Source: Trichobilharzia regenti
Lineage: Eukaryota; Platyhelminthes; Trematoda; Strigeidida; Schistosomatidae
Length of the DNA: 64,000 nucleotides
Direction of reading: 5' to 3'
NCBI GenBank assembly: GCA_944472135.2
Contig: OX235262.1
Span: 68,014,887-68,078,886, forward strand
Shown: piece by piece, positions 44,926 to 56,171 of the stretch
How the letters are laid out: each line of letters begins with the position of its first letter
Position numbering within the stretch: the stretch's first letter is position 1
The notes under the pieces: model-generated
What the model saw: the letters and a program-made list of their open reading frames with translations, nothing else
What the model was told of the DNA's origin: nothing
Databases searched by the model: none
Translations under genes and position numbers: made by a program

Positions 44926-45234
44926 CACTGAAATTAATCCAAATTCCTACACAGTCTGTAGGAATCTAAAATACTTTCATTTGATTGGTTGACGATATGT
45001 TTATAAAGACACTTAAACTGAACCAACCAAATTAATCTAAACAAATAAGAATACAAATACATTTCCCACTTAAACAAAATATACATTTCATGTGATTTCT
45101 TTAGCACAGAAACATAATTGTGCTTTGTTTCTTTCCAACACATTTCCATTGATAAAAACAATAAGAAATAATTAAACATTGTTTTATTGTAAAACATAAA
45201 TTTCATATATATCAAGATTAAAATCACCATCATC

Positions 45235-45549
45235 ATGGAAAGAACATCAAAATTGTTAAATAATTTACGATTGAGACGATCAATATTTCATTCACAAATG
45301 CATAGACTAAAAATTATATCTATCATATTAAATGTTATATTAATATTTATTGGTTTAATTATATTTGGAGTGGTATTATCTGCTATTAGTTATCCAATGT
45401 GGTTGAAAATGTTCATTTCATTACAAAAAATTACAATAAGTTATGCTATCATTATATGGATTATATTATTTTCAATTGCTTCAATCACTTTAGGCATAAT
45501 TGGAATATTTGCTATTCATCGTAAAGCAACATTGATTTTAGGATTACAA
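45235..45549 (+). CDS. Tetraspanin-like protein, first coding exon (TM1-TM2)
   Basis: The reading frame opens with ATG in a favourable context (caccatcatcATGG) and runs 105 codons to a strong GTAAGT donor at 45550; translation across the donor meets TGA almost at once. It contains two hydrophobic segments, about residues 25-50 (LKIISIILNVILIFIGLIIF onward) and 68-93, joined by a short loop. The second ends G-I-I-G-I-F-A-I-H-R-K followed by L-I-L, which resembles the end of tetraspanin TM2 (GxxGxxxxxR then LL) but lacks the usual cysteines. Codon use is strongly AT-ending, unlike the neighbouring transposons. The intron falls in phase 0 after CAA, as at the end of the 3519-3706 exon. It cannot be part of that gene, because a first exon downstream of a late exon on the same strand implies a second gene. 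No TM3 or large-loop exon was recognised downstream. Confidence 0.6.
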
Positions 45550-45739
45550 GTAAGTTGAATTGAGACTTTTACAAAGTATACTTGAATATAGTAAGAACGA
45601 TAAGTGTTACTAGGATAATATGAGATCATTCTTTATCATTTTGAGAGTTCTCGAGCGTGTACAACGTAAAAATGTAAATTACATTGAACAATGAGGCATA
45701 GTTTTAACGCGATAACAACGAATACTTGATAGAAAATAT

Positions 45740-46312
45740 AAGTAACATAAGTCTGGGATTCTATTGTGGGTAAAATTTATTTTGATAAAGTATCACAGTG
45801 TTAAACAGTAATATTTACTGATGACCACGTTTCGACCACAACTGATTGCTCCTCATTATCATATCACGGCACTTCTTACACAACTTTCTAACTTCGTTTA
45901 TATAATTCCATCGCGTGACTTGATTGGTATGAGTAATGAATCATTCCTATTGCATGTGTTGGGTGTAGACTCGATGATAAAGAATTCAGTAGTCAGTCTA
46001 TCTCTCTCCACCTACCTAAATTACATTTTAGAATTCTGACTGTATCCCACCGACTGTGTGATTGTGTGTTAATGCATGCAGGGAGTTTGCTGGTATTTGT
46101 TTCCCAAATTACTTATCTTCGTGGGATCAATCATTCTAGCTTTAGCTTAATTCTTATTTTCTTATAATCTCACTACCCCCCCCTTATACTAGTTTGACCC
46201 ATGTAGTTGACCTCAGTCATTGCAAGGTATTTTTTTAAATTATATTATTTTGTCTAATTGGATGCGATCCTGATTCCTGCTTTATTAAGAATCATACGAA
46301 GGTTTCTCAATA
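45740..46312 (-). mobile_element. Family A Penelope-like fragment, left arm of an inverted pair
   Basis: The reverse strand carries a broken GIY-YIG (region of CNDxDYMGQTS... at about 46180-46240), the C-terminal STPNTCNRND segment near 45950 and the terminal motif at 45818-45867. An internal stretch of C8 (46180s) and several frameshifts kill the coding. Confidence 0.7.
45818..45867 (-). ncRNA. Hammerhead-like motif, family A PLE copy (three-base insert at stem III)
   Basis: Reverse strand: TGAT-ATGATAA-TGAGGAGC...GTGGTC-GAAAC-GTG-GTC-ATCAG. The AC/GT stem III gains a 3-nt loop. Confidence 0.35.
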
Positions 46313-46720
46313 CTAAAGCTCAGCAATTGCACTGCATGCATTAATACACAACGACACAATAGGGTGGGATAGAGTCGAAATTTTAAAAAGTAATATAGGT
46401 AGATGGAGAGAGGGATTAATTAATGAATCCTTGATCATCGAGTCTACACCCAACACATGCAATAGGAATGACGCATCACTCATACTGGAAACATGCAAGT
46501 CAAGCGATTGAAAAGTAATAGGATTATATGAAAAAAGTTAGAAAGTTGTGTGAGTAGTGCCGTGATATGATTATGAGGAGCAATCAATTGTGGTCGAAAC
46601 GTTATCAGTAAGTATTACTGTTTAACACTGTGAGATTTTATCAGAATAAATTCTACCCACAATGAGATTATACTCTATTACAGTGCACAAGTTCTATTCT
46701 TATATCAATATGTCTGGAAT
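46313..46720 (+). mobile_element. Family A Penelope-like fragment, right arm of an inverted pair
   Basis: It begins at AAAGCTCAGCAATTGCACTG and runs through GRWREGLINESLIIEST (decayed), the hammerhead-like motif at 46563-46608, and AACACTGTGAGATTTTATC. Its direct partner lies in reverse at 45740-46090. Confidence 0.7.
46563..46608 (+). ncRNA. Hammerhead-like motif, family A PLE copy (variant stem II)
   Basis: TGAT-ATGATTA-TGAGGAGCAATC...GTGGTC-GAAAC-GTT-ATCA. The NUH triplet is GTT. Stem II is weak here. Confidence 0.35.
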
Positions 46721-47544
46721 GACATATATTGTTAAATTATTAAGAGTTAACAGGACTGAGTATATACAGGATGATTAGACGAATATTGTTGAAATGAATT
46801 CACAGAGTTCAAAAATTCTTGGATAGAAACAAAGTTTAACCATTTATCAACACAATAGACTACGTAACGAGAGAAACTATGTTTCTTCCCTAAGTTTTTC
46901 GAACTCAGTGTGTTTAACTCTTAATAATTCAAAAATGTACATCATTCCTGACGTATATCACTTATAGCTGCCATCAATTACTCCTTGTCGTCGAGTAAAA
47001 GTATGTTCGAATGCATTTTTTTATTGCTGTCGTTGTAGCTGGCCTAAAAAAAACCTTAAAATGATAAAGAATGAGCTTATATTATCCTGGTAAATTTGTC
47101 TTTCTTGCTTTGTTCAGTTTTCCTGTTGGGAAGAGTTGTATGGAGTTTTCATCCTATAGCTGAACTGTTTCACCTAGTTACTGTTGTGTAAATTAGGATT
47201 TTGGGAGATGTGGAGTATCGGTACAACGATAGATAATAAATTTGAGGGTGTTCAACGATAATTTAAAAAAATTAACTGACACCTTTCTCCGTGTATTTTG
47301 TTCATTAACTAATAAAGCCTTTAAAAAGAAAATGTAGTCTGATTAAGAAAACACTCTTAAGACATAATGTAATATCTTCAGTTGGCTAATAATCATGAAA
47401 ATAGAACACTGTATGTTTATAGAACAATAAGGTCGAAACTTAATTCAAGTTCATTTGTTGCTACAAGAATATGCAAGTTAAAAAATCAAGATTTTTAGAA
47501 TTTTACCCATCTTCTGTTGGAGGTTTAAAGGTAAAATTTTCTCC
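46721..47544. other. No recognised feature
   Basis: AT-rich DNA following the Penelope-like inverted pair. Confidence 0.5.
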
Positions 47545-47745
47545 AACTACGTCTGTGGTCTACTGTTTGATTCGTGGCCGTCGTACTCCCAAATCTCGCC
47601 TAGTATACTAGCTAGTTGTAAGCTGAGAGAAAGATAAAAATGGGATGTGAGACTGCCAACCACACTCTGTAGAAACAATACCTCTGATACTGAAATCTGA
47701 TAGTTTCAGGCCGTATGTTCCACTCGGAACTCAAAGGAATGCAAA
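47545..47745 (+). mobile_element. SINE S2, decayed
   Basis: GTGGTCTACTGTTTGATTCG, AGAGAAAGATAAAAATGGG, GTTCCACTCGGAACTCAAAG. Confidence 0.5.
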
Positions 47746-48144
47746 AAGTACGAGAATGATGTATGAGTTTCAGCCATATAACATAATTAAAAAATGAATT
47801 ACTAACTAATCTCATATATAAACTCAGACCTACATTACTTTTCTTAACTGAAAATTAGATGTTCAGCGTAATATTGAAATCCAAGGTTGTTTTGTCCTTT
47901 TCTTGATAACTGATAAAACAATCTACTTGCTGAATGTCATTTAACTAGGCATCAAATCATTTCCCAGATTTTCTGGTGAAATAATTCAAAAGTTTCGCAC
48001 AGAGGTCGCGTGCTCACCTAGTACCCAGTTGAAAGGGTGCAGGGGTAAAGTTTTGACCTAAGGACTTAATAATAGATGAGTAATTGAAGACTGCAGGTAA
48101 TTAGTTTTATTTTTCAGGCAGTGGCAGTTTATTTATTTGAATTT

Positions 48145-48340
48145 TAGATTTTCTTTTTTTTGATTTACAGCTTGATTCCACACTGTATTTTTGGTACAAG
48201 TATGGAATTTTCAGCATGGATATCGGTAGCCCAAATTTTGCAGGCCGACCATAGATATCAAGTGTGCGTCAGCAGGGGATCAAACCTCGGACCGTGTGCA
48301 TGGTCGGCAGGAGTCCTAACCACTGTGCTACCCACGCACA
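48145..48340 (-). mobile_element. SINE S3, reverse
   Basis: Reverse strand matches 9704-9905: GTGGGTAGCACAGTGGTTAG, GTCCGAGGTTTGATCCCC, CTTGATATCTATGGTCGGCC, and an A/T-rich tail at 48145. Confidence 0.75.
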
Positions 48341-48430
48341 ACTGATTGGACCGAAGTGCTCGGTCTGAGGTTGACATGTTGGCTTCTTGTGCAGATGCAT
48401 CGACGATATCTGGGCATTAAGTTAGTATTT

Positions 48431-48557
48431 AATTGGTGGATGGTGACTAGCAGTGGAATCTAGGATGTGCACTTCATCCTATTTGGGACTCGTCAGCTGG
48501 ATGTACCTACATTTCTCAGTAAGTGATGACATTCCCACCGAGGCTCGAACATGAGTG
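48431..48557 (-). mobile_element. Smα-type SINE, - copy (head truncated)
   Basis: The reverse strand has GTTCGAGCCTCGGTGGG (box B end of the tRNA-like head), then the ribozyme and CACTGCTAGTCACCATCC. It meets the + copy head to head. Confidence 0.75.
48449..48510 (-). ncRNA. Smα hammerhead ribozyme, - copy
   Basis: Reverse strand: GGTACATCCAG-CTGACGA-GTCC...GGAT-GAAG-TGCACATC-CTAGATTCC. Stem I is nearly intact; A15.1 is G (G-U with U16.1) and the stem II closing pair is G-U. ATC is the cleavage triplet. Confidence 0.7.
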
Positions 48558-48720
48558 GTTTAGTGGATAACGCTTTGGCGTCTGAAACTAGGGGCACTGG
48601 GTTCGAGCCTCGGTTAGGATATCATCACTCACTCAATGTAGGTACATCCTGCTGACGAGTCCCAAATAAGACGAAATGTGCATCCTTGATTCCACTGCTA
48701 GTCACCATCCACCAATTAAA
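48558..48720 (+). mobile_element. Smα-type SINE, + copy
   Basis: The tRNA-like head GTGGTTTAGTGGATAACG (box A) and GGGTTCGAGCC (box B) is followed by the hammerhead region and CACTGCTAGTCACCATCC. The layout (pol III head, then ribozyme) is that of the schistosome Smα family. Confidence 0.8.
48638..48702 (+). ncRNA. Smα hammerhead ribozyme, + copy
   Basis: CTGACGA at 48652-48658 (first core block, C3 U4 G5 A6 N7 G8 A9 all acceptable), stem II GTC...GAC, GAAA at 48673-48676, stem III TG/CA with ATC as cleavage triplet ending 48684. The core is intact, but stem I has mismatches next to the core (CCTG against CTTG), which may weaken activity. The type is the well-studied schistosome hammerhead. 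Confidence 0.8.
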
Positions 48721-49259
48721 GTGGCAGTTCATGTTCAAAATCTCAGACGCAGTTATGTCATATATGGAGATATGCTGCGAACCACGATTTGGGTTTTTGT
48801 CAAGTTTAGTAGAAACTTGCGTATCAACAGGTTACAAACATCTGTAATACTCGTGAAAATAGAAGACATCACTATAGGTCATATTTAAACAGATTAAAAC
48901 AAATTAAGCTAGAGAAACTATATGCGATGCGATAATGAAGTATTTTGGTAGATCAGGTTTCAAATAGGCCACCTGTTACATGAAAATTAAGAAATTCCAT
49001 GAAAGACAATCACTATTTTGAAAATTATGTGACAAGATGGCTTAAATAGCTCAGATACTATTTTTCTTTATTTTTCAATCCATTTCTGATTCCGCCTTTT
49101 TGAAGTTGTCGGAATTTTGAATCACACATTTTTTTCTCAGTAGTTTGTTTCTCATCATGTTGATAATCTAGGCTTCAGGATCATTATCTCTGTGTAGTTT
49201 GAAACCAGCTGAAAAATGCAGTTTGAAGTTTTTGAAGTTACACTACCAATATAATGCAA

Positions 49260-49730
49260 TGAACGACTGCTTTCATTTGTTACAACTAAGGTGTCGAATT
49301 ATATCGGCTAAAGGGAATTGTGGAGCCCATAAAACAAAAAAAAATAATTTATTTAATACTCTGCGATGACTGTCAGGTCAAATACGCAGTTCAGAGCAGT
49401 AGGACGGAGTCAGTCAGACTACAAGAGCACAAAACCCTGGCAAAATCTAGATTAATTCACCCCATTACGATGAGAAATCTAAAAAATATCTCAACCATAG
49501 CACTACCCGCAATTACGCACAACCCTGCAATAGTATGGAGTAAGACGACAGTCTTAAAATCTAGCATAACAGGGTGGAGAGACAGATTGACGGCAAAAGC
49601 ATTATTTATCGCATCAGCTGAAAACATATGCAATAGGAATGATTCAACACTTGCCCCAGACATCCGGAAAATAGAACCAAGATAGCTGAGGAGATAAATA
49701 TATTCCGCATCAAGTGCTAAACATTCAGAT
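49260..49730 (+). pseudogene. Family A-like Penelope GIY-YIG fragment
   Basis: The 121-residue frame 49320-49685 reads MEPIKQKKIIYLILCDDCQV then KYAVQSSRTESVRLQEHKTL, HPITMRNLKNISTIAL, SSITGWRDRLTAKALFIASA and NICNRNDSTLAPDIRKI. YIGQT is replaced by YAVQS, so the endonuclease is inactive even though the frame is open. Confidence 0.7.
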
Positions 49731-50074
49731 GCATTCAAATCGACTGGTGCTCTGTGGAAATACGTAGCTATTCAAAAGCATCTTTCACAATGCACACTGA
49801 TAAATAGATGCCAGTCACCATTCATAACAGTATAGTAAAAATCAGCTGTTTCAGATCAACACTTACTTGAAAGACATCAGTGGAAGTCATTTCAATTAAT
49901 GGTTACTGAAATCAACCCGATGATTTCAGTGGATATTTCTCACTACTATAAACTATAACCGGATAAAATTATTTAAGAGCTTTTCCTTAGCTGGAAGTTT
50001 CTTCTTTTTTGATGCAAAATTACCTTTCAAGTTTATATACGCTCAGGTTGAAGACTGAGATATTAAATTTGGTT

Positions 50075-50215
50075 TGGACACTAGTTAATGACTAGTCTAG
50101 TGCGTCTAGTTCTTTCTTCTGTGTGGATCCAAGGCCTCCTGCCGATTGCCTCCAACCACTTAATATCAAGAGACATTACGCCTCTAGGTAGAAGTTATCC
50201 GTGAACTAATCCGAA
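50075..50215 (+). repeat. SINE S4-related fragment
   Basis: GGACACTAGTTAATGACTAG, TCTAGTTCTTTCTTCTGTG and GATTGCCTCCAACCACTTAA match the 42.1-42.7 kb locus. Confidence 0.5.
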
Positions 50216-50322
50216 CATAAGTGTTGATCGACAACTTGATGGAACTTAACATCAACAGTATAAGTGCACAAATATCCTTAGTATAGCAAGACAATATGCA
50301 TTCTACTACTAATACTTACAAG

Positions 50323-50323
<1 letters not shown>

Positions 50324-50363
<40 letters not shown>
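50324..50363 (+). repeat. (TA)n microsatellite
   Basis: Twenty TA units. Confidence 0.97.
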
Positions 50364-50367
<4 letters not shown>

Positions 50368-50784
50368 TCATACTTTGGTGATTAACTGGTATATAATTCA
50401 TTCTTAAAAGCGGTGAAGAAACAAATAGGTACAAGTTAAAGCACAGAATGAAATAATTCATTATTTAAATTAAATCTAGTCAACATAAGAAACATTTATT
50501 ACTGCAAACTAAAGTGGGTTAAGGTCAAATTTATTAAGGTTAGAAAGTAAAGTCGTAATAGTAAGATGTGAAATAGGTAAGCAATAAATTGGTTTAACTT
50601 CGTTGTAATAAATGAGGAAAGTTTAAAGATAAAAGATAAATAACAAATATGAACGTTTGTAGCTAACACCAATTTTATTTTGAATGCACAAGTGTAGTTA
50701 GATTCTTCTATTAGTTACTGTATTTATTTGTTTAAGTATACTGATGCTTTTCTTCAAGGATTGGTTTCGCAGAAATTTTCTTTG

Positions 50785-51000
50785 ATTGGTTGGAGGATTT
50801 CATCGTGAGCTGACATCAGTTAGAGAACCATTGAAAAACCCGAGAGCACTACACACCTGTTTTACCAGCCTAGTTTTGAACTCTACGCACCCACAGTGTG
50901 GGGTTCGAACCCAGGATGCTCAGGTTACAGGGATAGCTCATAGACCATTAAACCGCAAGGACTCGATCTAATGGCCAGTGCATGAATCCCAATTTCTGCC
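50785..51000 (-). mobile_element. SINE S1, left arm of a palindromic pair
   Basis: GGAGGATTTCATCGTGAGC through CCAGTGCATGAATCCC; private variant ACCAGCCTAG (AGGCTGG in reverse). Confidence 0.72.
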
Positions 51001-51215
51001 ATTTCATGAGCCACTGGATCGGGTCCCAGTGACTTAATGGTCTACGAGCTCTCCTTGTAATTAGAACAACCTGGTTTCATACCCTACAGTGTAGGTGCGT
51101 ACAAGGAAGAGTCTCAAAGTAGGCTGGCGAAACAGCTGTTCAGTACTCACAGGTTTCCAACCAATTCTCTAACAGACATCAACTCATGATAAAATCCTCC
51201 AGCTGATGCTCTTCT
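51001..51215 (+). mobile_element. SINE S1, right arm of a palindromic pair
   Basis: GGTCCCAGTGACTTAATGG, GTGTAGGTGCGTACAAGG, AGTAGGCTGGCGAAACAGC and GATAAAATCCTCCAGC. It shares AGGCTGG with the left arm only. Confidence 0.72.
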
Positions 51216-52473
51216 GTTTGTTATCTGAAGTACATTCAAGGCATCTAGATTGTGTCTGATATCCATCGCGTACTTTAGCAACTAAACTTTTTAAGACTCT
51301 TTAGCTGATTGATATGTAATTTACTTAGAATGTGATAAGGAGACTTAGTCATAGTCCACCTCCGACAAGTAGAAACAAATTTATAGATTTAATTTGAGAA
51401 GAGATGTGCTTTAGGGAATACTGTTTTGCACAAGGAGATTAATAAGCTTATGCAGAGAATAAAAGACAATCCGGTCAAGAAAATGTTTCTAATAGGCAAA
51501 ATCATATTAGCCAAAAACTAATAGTACTTTGTGAGTGAGTATTAGAGGGGTAACATAATCAATACGCTTACTCATAAGTGGTTTCATGAGATTAAAAATT
51601 ACTTAATAGTTGTCGGCACAATGAAAGTATGGGTTTGAAATCTGATAAGGTTAAAATTGTTACTTAATAAAAAGTAAGGCAGTTTAGTGTCCACTTGATA
51701 AGTGTGAAAAATGTGGAAAAATAAAGGAAAATGTACGAAACAAACGTGACAATAGTTAAGCAACGACCAAAAAAAGGATGGAATGGTTTGGAAGGATTAT
51801 GGAAAATACCCATCATGAGATGAAAAGGAAAAGAACAAGAAGCTTAGCAAAGATATCTTTTTGGTGATTAGGTAAGAGATTAGAACTATGGCATAACAAG
51901 ATGCTTAACAAATCTTTCCTATAAACAGAGTTAGGGTTTATTCTGAAGAATCAAGAACATCGACATACACAAATTCCAAAAGCTAACAAACCCTGTACCA
52001 TTCATTCTCACCTTTGAGGAGATTCAAAGATGATTCTATTTGGGCTGCATGACCTGATATTACCAGGCGCTCGACAATTGATCTGGTAATTGTCTCTAAT
52101 TGTCCTCTTCATACCAATGGAGCATAATGCCCAGAGATGCGTTTAGAAGCCGTAAGTTTTTTGCACCTACAAAAGCCATTGAATGCATAAACATATACTA
52201 TAGTGCCCCAGAACAGCAGTGTGTTATTCAGACATCCACTGATCACTTGACAACTGGTAGAAATTGGTCTGTAGTTCGGCAAAAAAGAAAGCTTTCCTCA
52301 TGCATCTAAATAAGCGGTTCTTCAGAATCTCAGCTGCGGCATTACCTTTAAATTCAGCATTCGTAAAAGGAAATTTCTTCAGCATCGTTTAGATTCTTTG
52401 AGGCTTTTGTTTTGCCTTCATGTTTTTTTTAACCGGTGAATTACCTGATAAAATTCCAAACTCATACTTCCAG
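51216..52473. other. No recognised feature
   Basis: Short openings (52100-52309) without recognisable content, upstream of the candidate exon. Confidence 0.45.
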
Positions 52474-52582
52474 TGTGCCGTCGACAATTACGTAACTTTC
52501 TATCTTAAGGAACCACCTATGAGTAACTGTATCGATTATGTTGCCCCTCTACCATTAAATAACAGAGTACTATACGTTTTTG
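52474..52582 (+). CDS. Candidate internal exon, unknown protein
   Basis: Thirty-six codons plus one base lie between a tacttccag acceptor and a strong G|GTGAGT donor at 52583. The frame is open upstream to 52420. The encoded segment begins CAVDNYVTFYLKEPP and ends NNRVLYVF, with two cysteines and a proline-rich middle. I recognise no family. The donor is the best consensus site in this part of the window, and no repeat overlaps the stretch. The upstream border is uncertain because the frame continues through the proposed acceptor. Confidence 0.3.
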
Positions 52583-53224
52583 GTGAGTATAAATATATTT
52601 ATATATCCTCTGAAGATGATTTCATCGATAAAGAATAGTTTCTCCAGTGAACTGCCTTTTATTTTCTTCATGACTCAGTGGATGTTTTTGACCGGTTAAT
52701 ATGTTTACTGACTACATGATTCTCAGAGGAGCTGAAATAATTCCTTTTTATTAAGTTTAACAAGTGAAGTAAATTGAATAAAGCCGCTATTCTATTGTGT
52801 AAGCATTTACGGTCTGTATTTTTATACATCTACGACATTTCTGTCATTTAACAACTGGATTGTTAAGAAAAAACCTTAAATAACTTTCCGTTTAATAGAG
52901 AAAAGACCACAAGTTCAGAATTAGAGTCTCTTTTCAGCAAATTTATTTCTTTTTATCTGTGCAATCGCAAATAGATTTTTCATGAACTCGTTTGACACGA
53001 AAATATGTTTTGTATAGGTGGGTAAAATGTAATTGCTATTATTATTAATAACGCTTTTCATTATTGATTTACATGTGGGCCACAGACATACTAAATATAA
53101 ATTAAATGTATATTGGCACACAAACAGTGCGGGTACGCGGGCGATCATAAGACAACTGAGACAATTTCTTTTGCAATTGAAGCGAATACTTTATATGATA
53201 GACATAAAGCAAACAGATCTGATG

Positions 53225-53575
53225 CTCACTAGTGACTGGCGATAGGATGAAGCTACCTGAAGTTCTAGTTAGAAGTAGTGAACAGTAGATTCCACTCTGT
53301 CGGGTATGAGGATAAATATGCCACGATGACATTTGGCCGATGGTCGCGCTAAATTCGCGAATTTGTAGAAGTTAAAGTCCGTATACTGTTGGATCGTGTT
53401 CTAGGGTCTGGATGGTCTACAAGCTCGCCTTGTGATTTGCATTTTCTGGGTTCTAGATTTTGGGAAGTAGATGCTGGTGAGGAGTCCAAAACTAGGAAGA
53501 AACAGCTGTCCAGTAATCTCTGGTTTTTCAGTGGCTCTCTAACTGTTATCAATCCGTGGTAAAACTTAAAACTGA
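53225..53575 (+). mobile_element. SINE S1
   Basis: TAGTGACTGGCGATAGGATG, CTAGGGTCTGGATGGTCTAC (decayed box A), GAGGAGTCCAAAACTAGG and TTCAGTGGCTCTCTAACTG. Confidence 0.65.
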
Positions 53576-53928
53576 CCTTTCATAGAAGAAATTTGTTATT
53601 TTCAATCAACTAGGATCAGCTCATGATCAATGACTGAAAAAGTGAATGTCTTTTGTGGAATGATACGTAAGTGCTGATTTTAACTAGTGTTTAGAAAACA
53701 TGCTAGAAACTTCATTTCGAATAATATATATATATAGTGGTGTGGCGAAATCAAAATATACATTTGTTTCCGTGTCTTGACTTCTTCTGTTAGACTATTA
53801 CTTTTCTGATTCAAACCTTCCGTTTCTTCCTGTTATTTCTACGTTTTTAATTCCTATTTGCATTACTAGATTTGGTCGTTGTTTCTTTCTGTTTTTTCGT
53901 TACTACTATGTCCTTAATCTACAGTTGT

Positions 53929-54163
53929 GTGCGTCGGTGACAGCGCGTAGAACACTCGCCAACCACGCAGGTGGTCTGGAGTTCGATCCCAGGCGACACA
54001 CTCTTTTATTTCGCTAAGCTAGTAATAAGATTGGTAAGAAGGGAAGGTTAAGCATGAGACTAGCAACCTAATGCCGTAAAAATAAGCAACACTGCTACCA
54101 AAATTATGTCAGCTCATGATGAAACCCCCAACTCCCCTATGATCCACTGGAAACGTAAAGGAA
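53929..54163 (+). mobile_element. SINE S2
   Basis: GTGCGTCGGTGACAGCGCG, GGAGTTCGATCCCAGGCGAC, AAGGGAAGGTTAAGCATGAG. A short piece of the S1 3' end (TCAGCTCATGATGAAACCC) is embedded near 54110. Confidence 0.75.
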
Positions 54164-55412
54164 TAAAATAAAAAATAAATAATAAATTTATAGTTGTATA
54201 AACAGTCAAGTTTCTCAGTAATTATCATCTTATTGTGTCTTTTCTATCCGATCTTCCTTACACTTTGTTATTTTATTAACTTGACCTACTGCCTGCAATA
54301 TTTCTAGAATAGTACAACTACCTATCTATCTTACTATATTCCATATCTGATCTTCCTGTTTGATTACACTTTGTAATCTTATTTTTATGTGACCCTTGAT
54401 CAGAAATAATTCTGAAACTTTCCCGCACATTTACAATAAATAAATTGATGTACAGTTTAGTTGATGACTTTGTCGAAAAGAAAATTTTCTTCACTTCAAC
54501 CTTTCTGTTTAATAATTCCGCAATTGTATTAAAAGATTAGCTTTTATTGATAGATAAAGAAGCAAAACGACATTATGGGGTCTTGAAGAAATTTGTGTAA
54601 TTATATCCATTATCAGCGGTGTACTGCTGTATATCGTGAAAAGTTAATTTTAAGTGTACAGGAGTATGACTGCTGAAAAAATGTTCAAAGCTACAATTTT
54701 ATTATATATGAACGTAGATCAATAATTAACAGTTCTACGAAAATCAAGCATCAAATGAAACGTAAATAAACAAAAGTGAAATTAGTAGAAATCCTAGACG
54801 TGTTCATACCAAAAATTTCTTTTGGTGAATTAGTCTATTCACAATGAATAACAAAACGACTATTAATGACTTTGTTTTGAACAGTATTCACAACTGACAG
54901 TATGAAAACGAGGTGTAACCTCTCGCTTACAAAACACAGCTTCATCACTTTCTAGTTTTTATTATCTCCCTGGAGAATTTCAGACAGTTTTGTCGACAGT
55001 GATGTAGGACATATTTGTTTCAGTATCTCTGAGGTTTCAATAAATTTATTTTTTTATATGTGGCTTCAATTCTATGTTATTTAAAATATTCAGACATAAA
55101 TTATACAGAAAATAAAATAGTTCTAATATAATGCCTGAATTTCTGACTTGATGAACCAGTATTGATGTACACATGTGAGTTCATTCTTTTTGATTTCGAT
55201 TATAAACGAAATATGCATGAGTTAATTTGACTTTCCACTGATGGAATATGTTGGATAAAAATGATCAAAAAAAATGCAAACTAACTTAAAACTAAATAAT
55301 AATTGATAAATCGTGACTCTTAGGGACCTTGATGTCTAGTAGATACTGTTTACCATTTCAAACTATCGATGAAGAGTTTGAGTACCGTAAGAGGGTGCCA
55401 TCAGTCACTAAG
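54164..55412. other. No recognised feature
   Basis: Very AT-rich; the last 100 bases may be the decayed tRNA-like head of the Smα relic. Confidence 0.45.
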
Positions 55413-55484
55413 GTTACATGTAAATACAGCCAGTGAGCCCAAAAAATGGGACAAAATGCTCATCCTATATTTCAATACTAGTCA
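55413..55484 (+). ncRNA. Decayed Smα hammerhead relic
   Basis: ACAGCCAGTGAGCCCAAAAA, then GGGACAAAATGCTCATCC and ACTAGTCACTATCAACCA. CTGATGA has become CAGTGA and GAAA has become CAAA. Confidence 0.5.
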
Positions 55485-55721
55485 CTATCAACCAAAATAA
55501 ACAAAATATAGTTGAAATGACTTCTAATGGTTGTTGAGCTTCTTATCTATGTTTGCATTTAAATAAATGTATTTCTATGATTCAGTAAGAGTCCATGGAT
55601 AGTTTATCACGATATTAAGAAGTAATTCACCTGGTTTCATTATTGCTTTCGCTGGATAGATCATAAAAATATACAGTAATAATTTTCTTAGGTTTCTAAA
55701 GGTATTAATACTATTTCATTT

Positions 55722-55890
55722 AATTTCTAGAGGAACATAAGGCTTCAGCTGCATGCCTGCATTGTGTTTGGTTCTCTGCTAAAGTTTTCACCTGGCTCTA
55801 GGTCTGCACACATGCTTTCATCTCCTCTTCACATGACCTCCTCTAAGTTACGACCAACTCTCCGCTTCCCTTTCGGGTTCCACTTACCTT
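55722..55890 (-). mobile_element. Short RTE 3' tail
   Basis: TTCTAGAGGAACATAAGGC and TTCACATGACCTCCTCTAAG match the tail at 2250-2650 over most of its length. Confidence 0.75.
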
Positions 55891-56171
55891 TTCTAAAGGT
55901 AAATTTATTTCAATAAGACAGTTCATTAGGATAATGTTATCCAAACAAGGTGCCCTATGTATCTGCCTTCCTATTATAAGTAAGAAAGACGTCAAAACAG
56001 AATCATTCAAGAACACAAAGGTGAACTATATGGATTTCTATGACATCCTGACTTCTAAGAGCTACTTCTGCTACTCAAAAGTAATCAGCATGGAAACCGA
56101 TTCTCCCTATGTTCTGACAAGATGTTAGGGTCAATAGAATCCATCATTTTTGGTGTAAAAACAATAAAGCG

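Noticed and set aside
45818..45825. CTGATGA on the + strand as a separate hammerhead core
   Set aside because: No GAAA follows in a suitable position; the + strand match is the complement of the ATCAG stem I segment of the reverse-strand motif.
48558..48615. tRNA gene at the Smα head
   Set aside because: Box A and box B are present but the sequence continues directly into the ribozyme; it is the pol III head of the SINE.
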